NCBI GenBank assembly: GCA_023404805.1
Contig: JAEYAL010000217.1
Span: forward strand, 1 to 8,397
Reading direction: 5' to 3'
DNA: 8,397 nucleotides
Origin: Actinomycetes bacterium
GTDB lineage: Bacteria > Actinomycetota > Thermoleophilia > Solirubrobacterales > Solirubrobacteraceae
A program made the translations under genes and the position numbers. The first letter of the stretch is position 1, and each line of letters starts with the position of its first letter. Shown piece by piece: positions 1-6,940 of the stretch. The notes beneath the pieces were generated by a model. That model ran no database searches, was not told the origin of the DNA, and saw only the letters and a list, made by a program, of their open reading frames with translations.

Positions 1-1
1 C

Positions 2-382
2 GACTACATGGGGCGGCTCGCGGCCGACCACGACTGCGCCCTGTCGCACCCGCTGCTCGACCCGGCCGTGCTGGCGGCCGTCGGCGCTGCCGGTGGCCGC
101 GCGGGGTTCGGGAGCCGCGCCGACGCCCTCGCCGCGCTCTTCCCGACGCTCCGCCCGGCCGCGCTCGTCACCCGACGCAGCAAGGCGCAGTTCAACGACG
201 TCTTTTCGCGCGGCCCATCACGCGCAGCGGCCTCCGCGTGGGACGGAACGGGCCTGGATCCCTCGGTCGTCGACGCGCCGTCGCTGCAGCGCGTATGGCG
301 CGAACGCGTTCCGATCCGCTCAGCGCTGCTGCTGCAGCAGATCACCCTGCAAGGGCGAGCCGCGGCCATCACTCAGCGGTAA
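2..382 (+). CDS. Asparagine-synthase-like protein, C-terminal fragment (5' end outside window)
   Basis: This reading frame is open from the window edge to a TAA stop and supplies the last 126 residues of a larger protein. Near its start it has SHPLLDP (fragment residues 15-21), matching the 'HPFLDP' segment late in the synthetase domain of asparagine synthase-like enzymes. It continues with a basic RRSK (58-61) in the place of the family's usual R-T-K and a WDGTGLD segment at about residue 80, and ends with a Leu/Gln-rich LLLQQ tail. These are typical of the AsnB C-terminal domain, which uses ATP to adenylate a side-chain carboxylate before amide formation. The ATP-binding PP-loop and any N-terminal glutaminase domain lie outside the window. 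It could therefore be a true asparagine synthetase or a RiPP cyclase of the lasso-peptide type, and the fragment cannot separate these. It is 83 bases from the next gene, so a shared operon is uncertain. Confidence 0.72.
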   Translation, partial: DYMGRLAADHDCALSHPLLDPAVLAAVGAAGGRAGFGSRADALAALFPTLRPAALVTRRSKAQFNDVFSRGPSRAAASAWDGTGLDPSVVDAPSLQRVWRERVPIRSALLLQQITLQGRAAAITQR

Positions 383-465
383 GGTGCGTTCGATGGTTGA
401 TTCCGTGACGCCGCACTGCGTCTGCACGCCGCCAAGGAATCTTAGAGGCGGGGCATTAGCAGAGC

Positions 466-1374
466 ATGTTCGACACGGCACTTGGGATCGCGGTCACCGG
501 CGGCCGGCTCGCAGCGCGCACCGGCTCGGCCGCGACCGCTCCGGCGCGCTTCGCCGCGCGCACGACGGGCCTCGACGCTCCACTGCGCCGCCTCGGCGAC
601 AGCGCCGCCAGCCGCGGCCGCACCACCCGCCTGGAGCTCGTCCGCGAGGTCGCCCGCCGCGCCGAGGACGTGCTCGCCCTGCCGGAGGTCGAGCGCTTCA
701 TCGACCACGCCCTCGCGAGCCCGCTCGCAGACTCCGTCGTACGGTCGGTGGTGCGCCACAAGGTCGTCGACCGCGCCGTCGACGCGATCCTCACCGACGA
801 GTTCGTCGACCACCTCGCCCGCCGGCTGCTGGGCACCGGCATCGACGCGACCGTCGTCGAGCACCTCCTCGTCGAGGGCTCGGTGCAGCGCGTCGTCGAC
901 CACCTCGTCGACAGCGGCGCGGTCGCCGGGATCATCGACTACCTCCTGAGCTCCGGCGCCATCACGCTGGTCGTCAGCCACGCCGCCGCGTCGCCCGAAG
1001 TCGAGGACGCGATCCGCGAGGCGGTCAGCCCGCAGCGCGTCGAAGAGATCGTCGGCGAGATCCTCAGCAGCGACCAGCTCGACGTCTGGCTGGCGCAGGT
1101 GCTCGCCAGCCCGCGGCTGGAGTCGGTGATCGTCTCGGTGCTGGAGTCGGACGTCGTCCTCGCCGTGACCGACCGCTTCACCGAGAGCGAAGAGATGCAG
1201 AGGATCCTGAGCGCCGTCGCGTCGAGCCCCGAGATCCGCACCGCGCTCGCCGAGCAGAGCATGGGTGTCGCGGGCGAGATCACGACGGGCGTGCGCCAGC
1301 GGAGCGTGTCGCTCGACGATGCCGCCGAGCGCACCGTGCGCCGGATCCTGCGGCGTCCGGTGGAGGGCACGTGA
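466..1374 (+). CDS. Protein of unknown function made of tandem 13-residue helical repeats
   Basis: This 302-residue protein matches no family I recognise. It has no signal peptide or membrane segment. Residues 1-60 are rich in Ala, Arg and Gly. From residue 62 to 269 it divides, without insertions or gaps, into sixteen 13-residue units. Each has hydrophobic residues at unit positions 1, 4, 5, 8 and 9 and often Ser-Pro, Ser-Gly or Ser-Asp at positions 11-12. Clear units are VQRVVDHLVDSGA, VEEIVGEILSSDQ and LDVWLAQVLASPR. The pattern suggests short amphipathic helices joined by tight turns, stacking into a solenoid; this structure is inferred. The C-terminal 33 residues are basic. ATG 466 is the chosen start; the Shine-Dalgarno is weak (GAGG at 445-448 is rather far). 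The stop overlaps the GTG of the RDD gene by 4 bases, so the two are probably co-translated. A scaffold or partner role for the membrane proteins downstream is speculation. Confidence 0.85.
   Translation: MFDTALGIAVTGGRLAARTGSAATAPARFAARTTGLDAPLRRLGDSAASRGRTTRLELVREVARRAEDVLALPEVERFIDHALASPLADSVVRSVVRHKVVDRAVDAILTDEFVDHLARRLLGTGIDATVVEHLLVEGSVQRVVDHLVDSGAVAGIIDYLLSSGAITLVVSHAAASPEVEDAIREAVSPQRVEEIVGEILSSDQLDVWLAQVLASPRLESVIVSVLESDVVLAVTDRFTESEEMQRILSAVASSPEIRTALAEQSMGVAGEITTGVRQRSVSLDDAAERTVRRILRRPVEGT
649..1272 (+). repeat. Sixteen in-frame 39-bp (13-codon) protein repeat units
   Basis: The stretch encodes residues 62-269 of the preceding protein. The units begin at residues 62, 75, 88, 101 and so on, every 13 residues. 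Ser occupies unit position 11 in nine of the fifteen units from residue 75 onward. Position 1 is hydrophobic in all but one, and position 9 is mostly Leu or Val. The repeat shows clearly at protein level but is divergent in DNA, which suggests old duplication kept by selection on structure. The first and last units (residues 62-74 and 257-269) are weaker. Confidence 0.8.
1362..1367 (+). promoter_or_regulatory. Shine-Dalgarno GGAGGG that fixes the RDD gene start
   Basis: GGAGGG lies three bases before GTG 1371, inside the end of the repeat-protein gene. It decides the start, because the RDD frame stays open far upstream through the overlapping gene and a longest-frame call would wrongly add about 426 arginine-rich residues. 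Confidence 0.65.
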
Positions 1375-1952
1375 CCTCGCCCGGCACCCCGCACGCGCCG
1401 GTGCCGTCCCCGCCGGGCACCCCGCCGCCTGAGCACCCGTTCGGCGGCGTGGTCACGCGCGGCGTGGCGCTGTCGATCGACGGCGCTGCCGCCGGTGCGA
1501 TCTTCGCGATCGGCGGCGTGATCGTCTCGTTCGCGATCGCCGCGCTGGGCTTCGCTGAGCTGGGCGCCGCGGCGTCGCTGCTGAGCGCGGGCGCGGTCTG
1601 GGTCGCGTTCGTGATCGTCTACTTCATCGGCTGCTGGGCGACGACCGGGCAGACGCTCGGGATGCGGATGATGGGCCTGAAGCTGGTCAACGCCAACGGC
1701 AAACCGCCGAGCATCTGCCGGTCGACGGTGCGCTACTTCGGCCGGTTCCTCTCGATCCTGCTGCTGTTCAGCGGCTACATCCTAGTGCTGGTGCACCCCA
1801 AGCGCCGCGCCCTGCATGACGTGCTGGCGGGCACCTACGTGGTCTACGCCGATGCGCTGCCGGAGCTTGTGGCCGCGGCGCTCGCGGCGGAGGGCGCGGC
1901 GGCTGCGCCCGCGATCACGCCGACCGACCAGGCCGTCGGCAAGCCCATCTGA
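1371..1952 (+). CDS. RDD-family integral membrane protein
   Basis: This 193-residue protein has a Pro-rich N-terminal tail (residues 2-23) followed by an RDD domain. The defining first-helix signature is RGVALSID, with Arg30 and Asp37. The hydrophobic helix runs to about 60, a second lies at about 63-87, and the usual 'GQTLGMRMMGLKLVN' loop starts at about 93. A third helix precedes the closing 'RALHDVLAGT' motif, which carries the conserved late Asp near 149. RDD proteins are small membrane proteins with about three helices and a poorly defined function; some have been linked to ion transport. GTG 1371 is chosen because it overlaps the upstream TGA as GTGA and has a GGAGGG site. The Ala-rich C-terminal tail (about 160-193) is probably cytoplasmic. 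The tight overlap suggests its product works with, or is made at the same level as, the repeat protein. Confidence 0.9.
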   Translation: MTSPGTPHAPVPSPPGTPPPEHPFGGVVTRGVALSIDGAAAGAIFAIGGVIVSFAIAALGFAELGAAASLLSAGAVWVAFVIVYFIGCWATTGQTLGMRMMGLKLVNANGKPPSICRSTVRYFGRFLSILLLFSGYILVLVHPKRRALHDVLAGTYVVYADALPELVAAALAAEGAAAAPAITPTDQAVGKPI

Positions 1953-2009
1953 CGCCGTGGCCCTGCCGCGGCTCCCTGCCACGCTGGGCTGCCCGCCGCG
2001 GCCGGTGCG

Positions 2010-3119
2010 ATGATCCGCCGCGTGTCGCCCAAGGTTGGTGACCGGCTCGAGGACGCGATCGGCCGGCATGTCGATGTCGCGGCAGAGATCGAGCGCGAGG
2101 AGGAGGCCGCTGGCCGCCCGCGCCACCTCGTGCGCACGGGCATCTGGCTCGCGATCACGGCCGTCTCGGTCTACCTTGTCGCGCCGTCGCTGCTGAGCCT
2201 GCTGGATTCGTGGGACGAGGTCGAGTCGATCGGGATCGGCTGGATCGCGCTCATGGTGGCGCTCGAAGCGGCGGCGCTGGCGTGCCTGGCGGTGCTGCAG
2301 TACCTCTCGATCCACGGCTCGCGCTGGGGAGCGATCTCGCGGTCGCAGCTCGCGGGCAACGCGATGTCGAAGATCGCGCCCGGGGGCGGCGCGATCGGGG
2401 CCGCGCTCCAGTACCGGATGCTGTCGCGGGCCGGGATCCCGAAGGCGTCGACGGTCGCCGGGCTGACCGCCGCGAACGTGCTCACGTTCGCCGTGGTGCT
2501 GGCGATGCCGATCGGCGCGCTCCCCGCGATCATCCGCGGGCTCGTCCCCCAGGGCCTGCTCTCAGCGTCGGTCGGTGGGGCGGCGCTGTTCGTCGTCCTC
2601 GCGCTGTTCGGCACCGCCTGTATCGCGTGGGACGGCCCGCTGACGAAGATCGGCAACGGGATCGAGCGCGCGCGCAACCGGATGCGCCGCAGCACCGCCC
2701 CGATGCAGGGCCTGTCGACGCGCCTGCTCGGCCAGCGCGACGGCCTGCTCGCGACCCTGGGCCCGCGCTGGCGGGCGGCGCTGCTGGCGGCGATCGGCCG
2801 TTGGGGATTTGAGTACGGCGTGCTGGTCGCCGCGCTCGCGTCGATCGGCGCGCACCCCCGTCCTGCGCTGATCTTGCTGGCGTTCTGCGCAGCCCAGCTG
2901 CTCGCGCAGATCCCGATAACGCCGGGCGGCCTCGGCTTCGTGGAGGCCGGCCTGGCCGCCACGCTCGTGCTCGCCGGCGTGTCGGGCCCGGATGCCGCCG
3001 TCGCCACCTTCGCGTACCGCCTGATCTCGTACTGGCTGCCGCTCCCGGTCGGGCTCGCGGCCTTCCTCGTCGACCGGCGCCGCGGCCCTCCGGCGTCAAC
3101 GGTCACCCCGGCCGAATGA
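2010..3119 (+). CDS. Lysylphosphatidylglycerol-synthase TM-region (UPF0104) family membrane protein
   Basis: This 369-residue polytopic membrane protein has a charged cytoplasmic N-terminus of about 50 residues, then roughly seven to eight hydrophobic helices. Family hallmarks are NAMSKIAPGGGAIGAALQYRML (from about 117), PITPGGLGFVEAGLA (about 302-316) and YRLISYWLPLPVGL (about 336). This is the flippase-like transmembrane domain of MprF-type enzymes, here without the C-terminal aminoacyl-transferase domain. Stand-alone members occur widely in actinobacteria and may translocate lipids or glycolipids, but the substrate cannot be read from sequence. It follows the RDD stop by 57 bases in the same frame, and ATG 2010 is the first ATG, GTG or TTG after that stop, although no strong Shine-Dalgarno precedes it. 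It ends in a short basic and Pro-rich tail. It is probably part of the same operon. Confidence 0.88.
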   Translation: MIRRVSPKVGDRLEDAIGRHVDVAAEIEREEEAAGRPRHLVRTGIWLAITAVSVYLVAPSLLSLLDSWDEVESIGIGWIALMVALEAAALACLAVLQYLSIHGSRWGAISRSQLAGNAMSKIAPGGGAIGAALQYRMLSRAGIPKASTVAGLTAANVLTFAVVLAMPIGALPAIIRGLVPQGLLSASVGGAALFVVLALFGTACIAWDGPLTKIGNGIERARNRMRRSTAPMQGLSTRLLGQRDGLLATLGPRWRAALLAAIGRWGFEYGVLVAALASIGAHPRPALILLAFCAAQLLAQIPITPGGLGFVEAGLAATLVLAGVSGPDAAVATFAYRLISYWLPLPVGLAAFLVDRRRGPPASTVTPAE

Positions 3120-3155
3120 GCCGTTCTCACCCCTCTTCCGCACAGGATTGCCCCC

Positions 3156-4316
3156 GTGACCGACGTTCAAGCTGACCAGGCTGGCGAGTCCAAGCCGGTC
3201 TTCCCGACCACCGTCCCCATCCCGCCGGCGCCCGAACGCCCGCAGGCGTACGCGGTCCTGATCCCGTTTCGCACGCTGCTGGTGGTCACGGCGTTCGGCG
3301 CGTTCATCCTGTTGACGGTCGTCGCGGCGCCGACGTTGCTGTCGATCATGGTGGCCGCGGTGCTGGCGCTCGGCCTCGACCCCGTGGTGGCGCGCCTGAC
3401 CGCCCGCGGCTGGTCGCGCGGCGTGGCGTCCCTCACGACGTTCGCGGGTCTGTTCGTCGGCGTCCTGCTGCTCATCCTCGTGACGGCTGGCCCGCTCTGG
3501 GAGCAGATCGTCGCATTCGTGAAGGAGCTGCCGGCGTACTGGGAGGAGCTGAGCTCGAAACCCGGGTTCCAGGACATCCTCGACGCGCTCGGCGCCGACC
3601 ACACGGTCGCCAACGCCCTGAAGGAGCTTGCGGCCGGCTTGCCGGATGCCGCCAGCGCTGTCCTCGGCGTGGTCGGCGGCGTGGCCAGCTCGGTACTGCT
3701 CGGCGTCACCCTGTCGTTCCTCGCGCTTTTCTTGCTGATGGAGCGGCCCACGATCACGGCCTGGCTGTTCGGGTTCACGCCGCCGGAGGTCGAGGACCGC
3801 TGGTCGCCCGTCGTCGAGAACGCGATCCGCACGGTCTCCTCGTCGCTGATCGGCAACGTGGCGATCTCGTTCGTCGCAGGCACGGTCACGTTCATCGCGG
3901 CGTCGCTGCTCGACATGCCCTTCCCGATCGTGCTCGCCGTGATGACCGGCCTGCTCGATCTGATCCCTCAGGTCGGCGCGACGGTGGCGGCGGTGATCCT
4001 CGTCGCGATCGCCCTCACGGTGTCGACCGAGGCCGCCGTGATCATGACGATCGTCCAGCTGGTCTACCAGCAGCTTGAGAACTACGTGATCTACCCCATC
4101 GTCTATCGCCAGGCGGTTGAGCTGTCGGGCTTCACGACGATCGTCGCGGTGCTCATAGCGGGCGCCGTGCTCGGCGTCGTCGGCGCGATCCTCGCGGTGC
4201 CGCTGACGGCGGTCATCAAGGTGCTGCTGCACGAAGCCACGCGTCCCAGGCGCGAGCGGATGGAGGCGCTGCGCGCGGCCCGTGGCGACGCGCCGGCCAC
4301 TGAGGCCGCCGCGTGA
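3156..4316 (+). CDS. AI-2E / PerM-family transporter
   Basis: This 386-residue protein has the length and layout of the AI-2E transporter (UPF0118/PerM) family. A Pro-rich N-terminal tail leads to paired helices at about 40-75, a third near 90-112, a long extracytoplasmic or amphipathic segment (about 113-170), and a C-terminal helix bundle. Family signatures are MPFPIVLAVMTGLLDLIPQVG (from about 254), QQLENYVIYPIVY (from about 305) and GVVGAILAVPLTAVIKVLL (from about 340). Members include E. coli TqsA, proposed to export autoinducer-2, and Na+/H+ antiporters; the substrate here is unknown. GTG 3156 is preceded by AGGA (3144-3147) at suitable spacing and lies 36 bases after the previous stop. 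Its own stop overlaps the next gene's GTG by 4 bases. Confidence 0.92.
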   Translation: MTDVQADQAGESKPVFPTTVPIPPAPERPQAYAVLIPFRTLLVVTAFGAFILLTVVAAPTLLSIMVAAVLALGLDPVVARLTARGWSRGVASLTTFAGLFVGVLLLILVTAGPLWEQIVAFVKELPAYWEELSSKPGFQDILDALGADHTVANALKELAAGLPDAASAVLGVVGGVASSVLLGVTLSFLALFLLMERPTITAWLFGFTPPEVEDRWSPVVENAIRTVSSSLIGNVAISFVAGTVTFIAASLLDMPFPIVLAVMTGLLDLIPQVGATVAAVILVAIALTVSTEAAVIMTIVQLVYQQLENYVIYPIVYRQAVELSGFTTIVAVLIAGAVLGVVGAILAVPLTAVIKVLLHEATRPRRERMEALRAARGDAPATEAAA

Positions 4317-6175
4317 CCGCGCCGCCGGACCAGCCTGGGGCCGGCGAGTCCGCCACCGCCGAGTTCACGGTCGTCCCGGCTCGCCATCCGTCGGTGTTCC
4401 AGCTCGCCCGCGGCGAGCTGGCGCGCCTGCAGGGCGGGTTGAAGAACGCTGGGCTCGCGTTCCTGGTCTTCGTGCCGACGCTGCTCGCGGCGGTCTACCT
4501 GTGGGCCAACTGGGATCCGCTCGGCAACCTCGACCAGATGCCGATGGCGCTCGTCGACCAGGACCAGCCGACGCAGGCCGGCGGCCAGTCGGTCGCGGGC
4601 GGCGCGGCCATCACCGAACTGCTCACCACCGAGCCGCTGCTGGGCTGGCAGAAGGTCGACCCCGAGGAGGCTGAAGAGGGCCTGAGGGACGGCGACTTCT
4701 ACGGCATCCTCACGATCCCGGCCGACTTCAGCTCACGGCTTGGGAGTCCGGCGGGCGACACGCCGCAGCGGGCCAGCGTGCAGCTGCGCTTCGACGACGC
4801 CAACAACTACCTCGCGGGCGTGGCCGCCAGCGGGCTGGGCATCGACCTGCAGGACCAGATCGACGCGGCCGCCCAGAAGGCGTACGCCGACGCGGCGTTC
4901 GCCGGCTACGACATCCTGACCAAGGGGTACGGCGCCGCCGCGGAAGACGCCGTCGACCTGGCGGGCACCGCAGGCCAGGCCGACCAGCAGGCGAAGGACC
5001 TCTCCTCGTCGCTCGGTGATCTCAAAAGCGACGCGCGCGACGCGAAGTCGGAGGCCAAAGACCTGGCGGCGAGCGTCGACGGCTTGAGCAAAGGCCTGCA
5101 GGATTCTTCCGATGCCGTGCAGGCGGCAGCCGACAAGCTCAAGGACCTGGTGAACGGCAACACCGGCGACGCCGCTGGGACGACGCCGGCCACCACGCCG
5201 GACGAGGACGACGACGCCGAGGCTGCCGGCGAGGCTGGCCAGAGCGACCAGCAGGCTGCCGTCGATGCCGCCGTGGCGCAGCTCAGCGACGCCGCGGGCA
5301 AGGCGCGGGACAATGTCGACGACATCGACAAGGGCGCGGCAACGGTCGCGAAGGAGACCACCACGGTGCGCGAGGCAGCCGGCACGGCGGACGATGACGG
5401 CGAGGCGCTCGCGGAGTCGACGGGAAAGCTCGCGGGCGAGGCGCAGGAGCTCGCCGACAGCCTGCAGGCGTCGACGAAGGACTTGCCGACCGGGACCGAC
5501 GAGTCGCGCGAGCAGCTCGCCAGTGTGCTCGTGCATCCGGTGGCGGTGAACGTCAGCACGGCGAACGCGGCTGGCACGTACGGCCGCGGCATGGCGCCGC
5601 TGTTCCTCAGCATCGGACTGTGGACGTTCGCGCTGCTGGTCTTCTTGCTGCTCCGTCCTGTCGCCGAGGAGGAGTACCGCAGCGAGGCGTCGTCGCTGAG
5701 CCTGGCCCTCGGCGGGTGGCTGCCGGCGGCGCTCGTCGGCGCAGGCGGCGCGCTGGTGCTGTTTGTCGTCGGGCTGGGGCTCGGGCTGGATCCGGAGTCG
5801 CCGCTCGCCGCGATCGGCTTGCTCGTGCTGGCCGTCGCTGCGTTTACCGCGGTCGTGCAGGCGCTGCGGCTGCTGCTGGGTCCGGCTGGGCTGGCGGTGG
5901 CGCTGGTCTTGCTCGTCCTGCAGGTGGCGGCGAGCGGCGGCGTGTATCCGGTCGAGCTGGCGCCGGCCGCGCTGCGGGCGATCAGCCCGGTGTTGCCGTT
6001 CACGCCGCTGATCGAGGCGCTGCGCGTCGTCGTGAGCGGTGGTGTGCCGGCGAACGTCGCCCAGGCGGCCGTGGTGCTCGTGGTCGTGCTCGTCGTCGGG
6101 TTGGCTGTCTCTGCGGCGGCGGTTTCGCGCCGCCGCAAGGACGCCGCTGTTTCGTCCGCGCCGATCTCCGTCTGA
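4313..6175 (+). CDS. YhgE/Pip-family ABC-2-like membrane protein
   Basis: This 620-residue protein has the YhgE/Pip layout. A cytoplasmic N-terminus with 'ELARLQGGLKNAGLAFLVFVP' leads to one helix at about 46-66. An extracytoplasmic domain follows, with ALVDQD near 77-82 and FYGILTIPADFS near 130-141. A long Ala/Asp/Lys-rich coiled-coil region spans about 210-410, broken by an acidic, Thr-Pro linker at about 285-310. Five C-terminal helices lie at about 427-448, 464-492, 499-524, 525-548 and 584-606, with the family's 'PFTPLIEALR' motif before the last one. Relatives include Lactococcus Pip (a phage receptor) and type VII secretion component EsaA/YueB; other members look like ABC-2 permeases without an ATPase. 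No ATPase gene or WXG100 protein is visible, so a secretion role is unsupported. GTG 4313 overlaps the transporter stop (GTGA), with GAGG at 4302-4305. Confidence 0.88.
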   Translation: MTAPPDQPGAGESATAEFTVVPARHPSVFQLARGELARLQGGLKNAGLAFLVFVPTLLAAVYLWANWDPLGNLDQMPMALVDQDQPTQAGGQSVAGGAAITELLTTEPLLGWQKVDPEEAEEGLRDGDFYGILTIPADFSSRLGSPAGDTPQRASVQLRFDDANNYLAGVAASGLGIDLQDQIDAAAQKAYADAAFAGYDILTKGYGAAAEDAVDLAGTAGQADQQAKDLSSSLGDLKSDARDAKSEAKDLAASVDGLSKGLQDSSDAVQAAADKLKDLVNGNTGDAAGTTPATTPDEDDDAEAAGEAGQSDQQAAVDAAVAQLSDAAGKARDNVDDIDKGAATVAKETTTVREAAGTADDDGEALAESTGKLAGEAQELADSLQASTKDLPTGTDESREQLASVLVHPVAVNVSTANAAGTYGRGMAPLFLSIGLWTFALLVFLLLRPVAEEEYRSEASSLSLALGGWLPAALVGAGGALVLFVVGLGLGLDPESPLAAIGLLVLAVAAFTAVVQALRLLLGPAGLAVALVLLVLQVAASGGVYPVELAPAALRAISPVLPFTPLIEALRVVVSGGVPANVAQAAVVLVVVLVVGLAVSAAAVSRRRKDAAVSSAPISV

Positions 6176-6276
6176 TCGCCATTCAGATCCAGCGCCCAGA
6201 CGCCAAGGAGATCCGGCAGCGGATCGAGACGACGATCCTGAATCGCGTCTCGCCGGAGCGCACGCGGCGCGCGACG

Positions 6277-6762
6277 ATGACCGAGCGCCTCACGGTGAGC
6301 TTGATGCCGTGGCATCGCCTCGTCCTCGTGAACCGCGTGCTGGAGATCATCGGCAAGATCGCGACCTTCGTCTGGTTCACCACCATCGCCGCGATCATCC
6401 TCGGCTTCGACATGCGCGACGCCGTTTCGGGCGCCTTCAACTCCGGCCGCCCGATCGAGGGCATCTTCGCCCTCAGCATCCTGATCCCGACGGTGATCTT
6501 CCTGCTCATCCGCTCGGCCGTCGGCTACTGCCGCTGGCGCGTGCAGCGCGAGCTCTGGCGCCGCGACGTCAAGCGGCTCTCGCGCCTCGCCCGCGACGCT
6601 GGCGCCTCCATCGAAGAGGTGGAGCCCAAGCGCTCGATGGTCGACGTCCTCAAGGAAGCCAGCGCCAGCGTGGCGGCGCGCAGCGGCCGCGGAGGCGGCG
6701 CGGGCGGCGCGGGCGGCGCACGCGACGCTCCGGAGACTGTCGACGACGACGCCGACCGCTAG
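6277..6762 (+). CDS. Small two-helix membrane protein of unknown function
   Basis: From ATG 6277 this is 161 residues. Two hydrophobic helices lie at about 28-45 (IATFVWFTTIAAIILGF) and about 60-82. A basic, Arg/Trp-rich cytoplasmic segment (CRWRVQRELWRRDVKRLSRL) follows, then a helix-prone part, a Gly-Gly-Ala tandem (140-148) and an acidic tail. I do not recognise the family. The start is uncertain. The ATG has only a distant GGAG (6255-6258), while the same frame keeps coding-like third positions back to about 6175. Its only upstream candidates are rare: CTG 6172, which would overlap the YhgE/Pip stop as CTGA, or ATT 6181. If the upstream region is coding, the protein would gain about 32-35 residues. 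It is 101 bases after the preceding stop and is probably the last gene of the operon. Confidence 0.72.
   Translation: MTERLTVSLMPWHRLVLVNRVLEIIGKIATFVWFTTIAAIILGFDMRDAVSGAFNSGRPIEGIFALSILIPTVIFLLIRSAVGYCRWRVQRELWRRDVKRLSRLARDAGASIEEVEPKRSMVDVLKEASASVAARSGRGGGAGGAGGARDAPETVDDDADR
6694..6720 (+). repeat. Three tandem 9-bp repeats encoding Gly-Gly-Ala
   Basis: The unit ggcggcgcg occurs at 6694-6702 and 6703-6711, and with one final base change at 6712-6720. It is in frame with the small membrane protein and encodes GGA three times, a flexible linker before the acidic C-terminus. Such a tract can change length by slippage. Confidence 0.85.
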
Positions 6763-6766
6763 AGAC

Positions 6767-6793
6767 GGCGACGCTCAGCCGCTGAGCGACGCC
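6767..6793 (+). terminator. Hairpin just after the six-gene operon
   Basis: GGCG-A-CGCTCAG pairs with CTGAGCG-A-CGCC across a CCG loop: 11 base pairs with one A-A mismatch, beginning five bases after the TAG stop. No T-run follows, as is common for hairpins at gene ends in high-GC actinobacteria. It may act as a terminator or as an mRNA 3'-end stabiliser. Confidence 0.5.
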
Positions 6794-6837
6794 AGGAGAC
6801 GACGCTGGGCGAAGATGAGCGCGGGCCGTGTCGAGTT

Positions 6838-6855
6838 ACGCCCTCTGCTGGGCGT
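6838..6855. repeat. Palindrome copy 1 (ACGCCC / GGGCGT)
   Basis: ACGCCC at 6838-6843 pairs with GGGCGT at 6850-6855 across six bases. It is preceded by GTT, and it resembles the longer palindrome at 6969-6990 in stem sequence. Its right arm overlaps by two bases another possible stem, GTGGACGG (6854-6861) with CCGTCCAC (6885-6892), so the two folds would compete. Confidence 0.55.
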
Positions 6856-6940
6856 GGACGGGCGCACTCCCGCTCCCGATTACGCCGTCCACAGACTGTG
6901 CCACGTCCTGACGTCGGCGTCGGGCCACAGCCTCTACGAG

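Noticed and set aside
93..1370. Long open frame in phase with the RDD gene, upstream of it
   Set aside because: Its translation is an Arg/Pro-rich low-complexity shadow that overlaps the repeat-protein gene. The RDD domain begins after GTG 1371, which has its own Shine-Dalgarno site.
3096..4232. Long minus-strand open frame opposite the AI-2E transporter gene
   Set aside because: The product is an extreme Arg/Asp/His/Glu-rich shadow without domain features, caused by GC-biased third positions of the plus-strand gene.
4906..6315. Long minus-strand open frame opposite the YhgE/Pip gene
   Set aside because: It is a Ser/Ala/Thr-rich shadow of a clear plus-strand membrane protein gene and has no recognisable domain.
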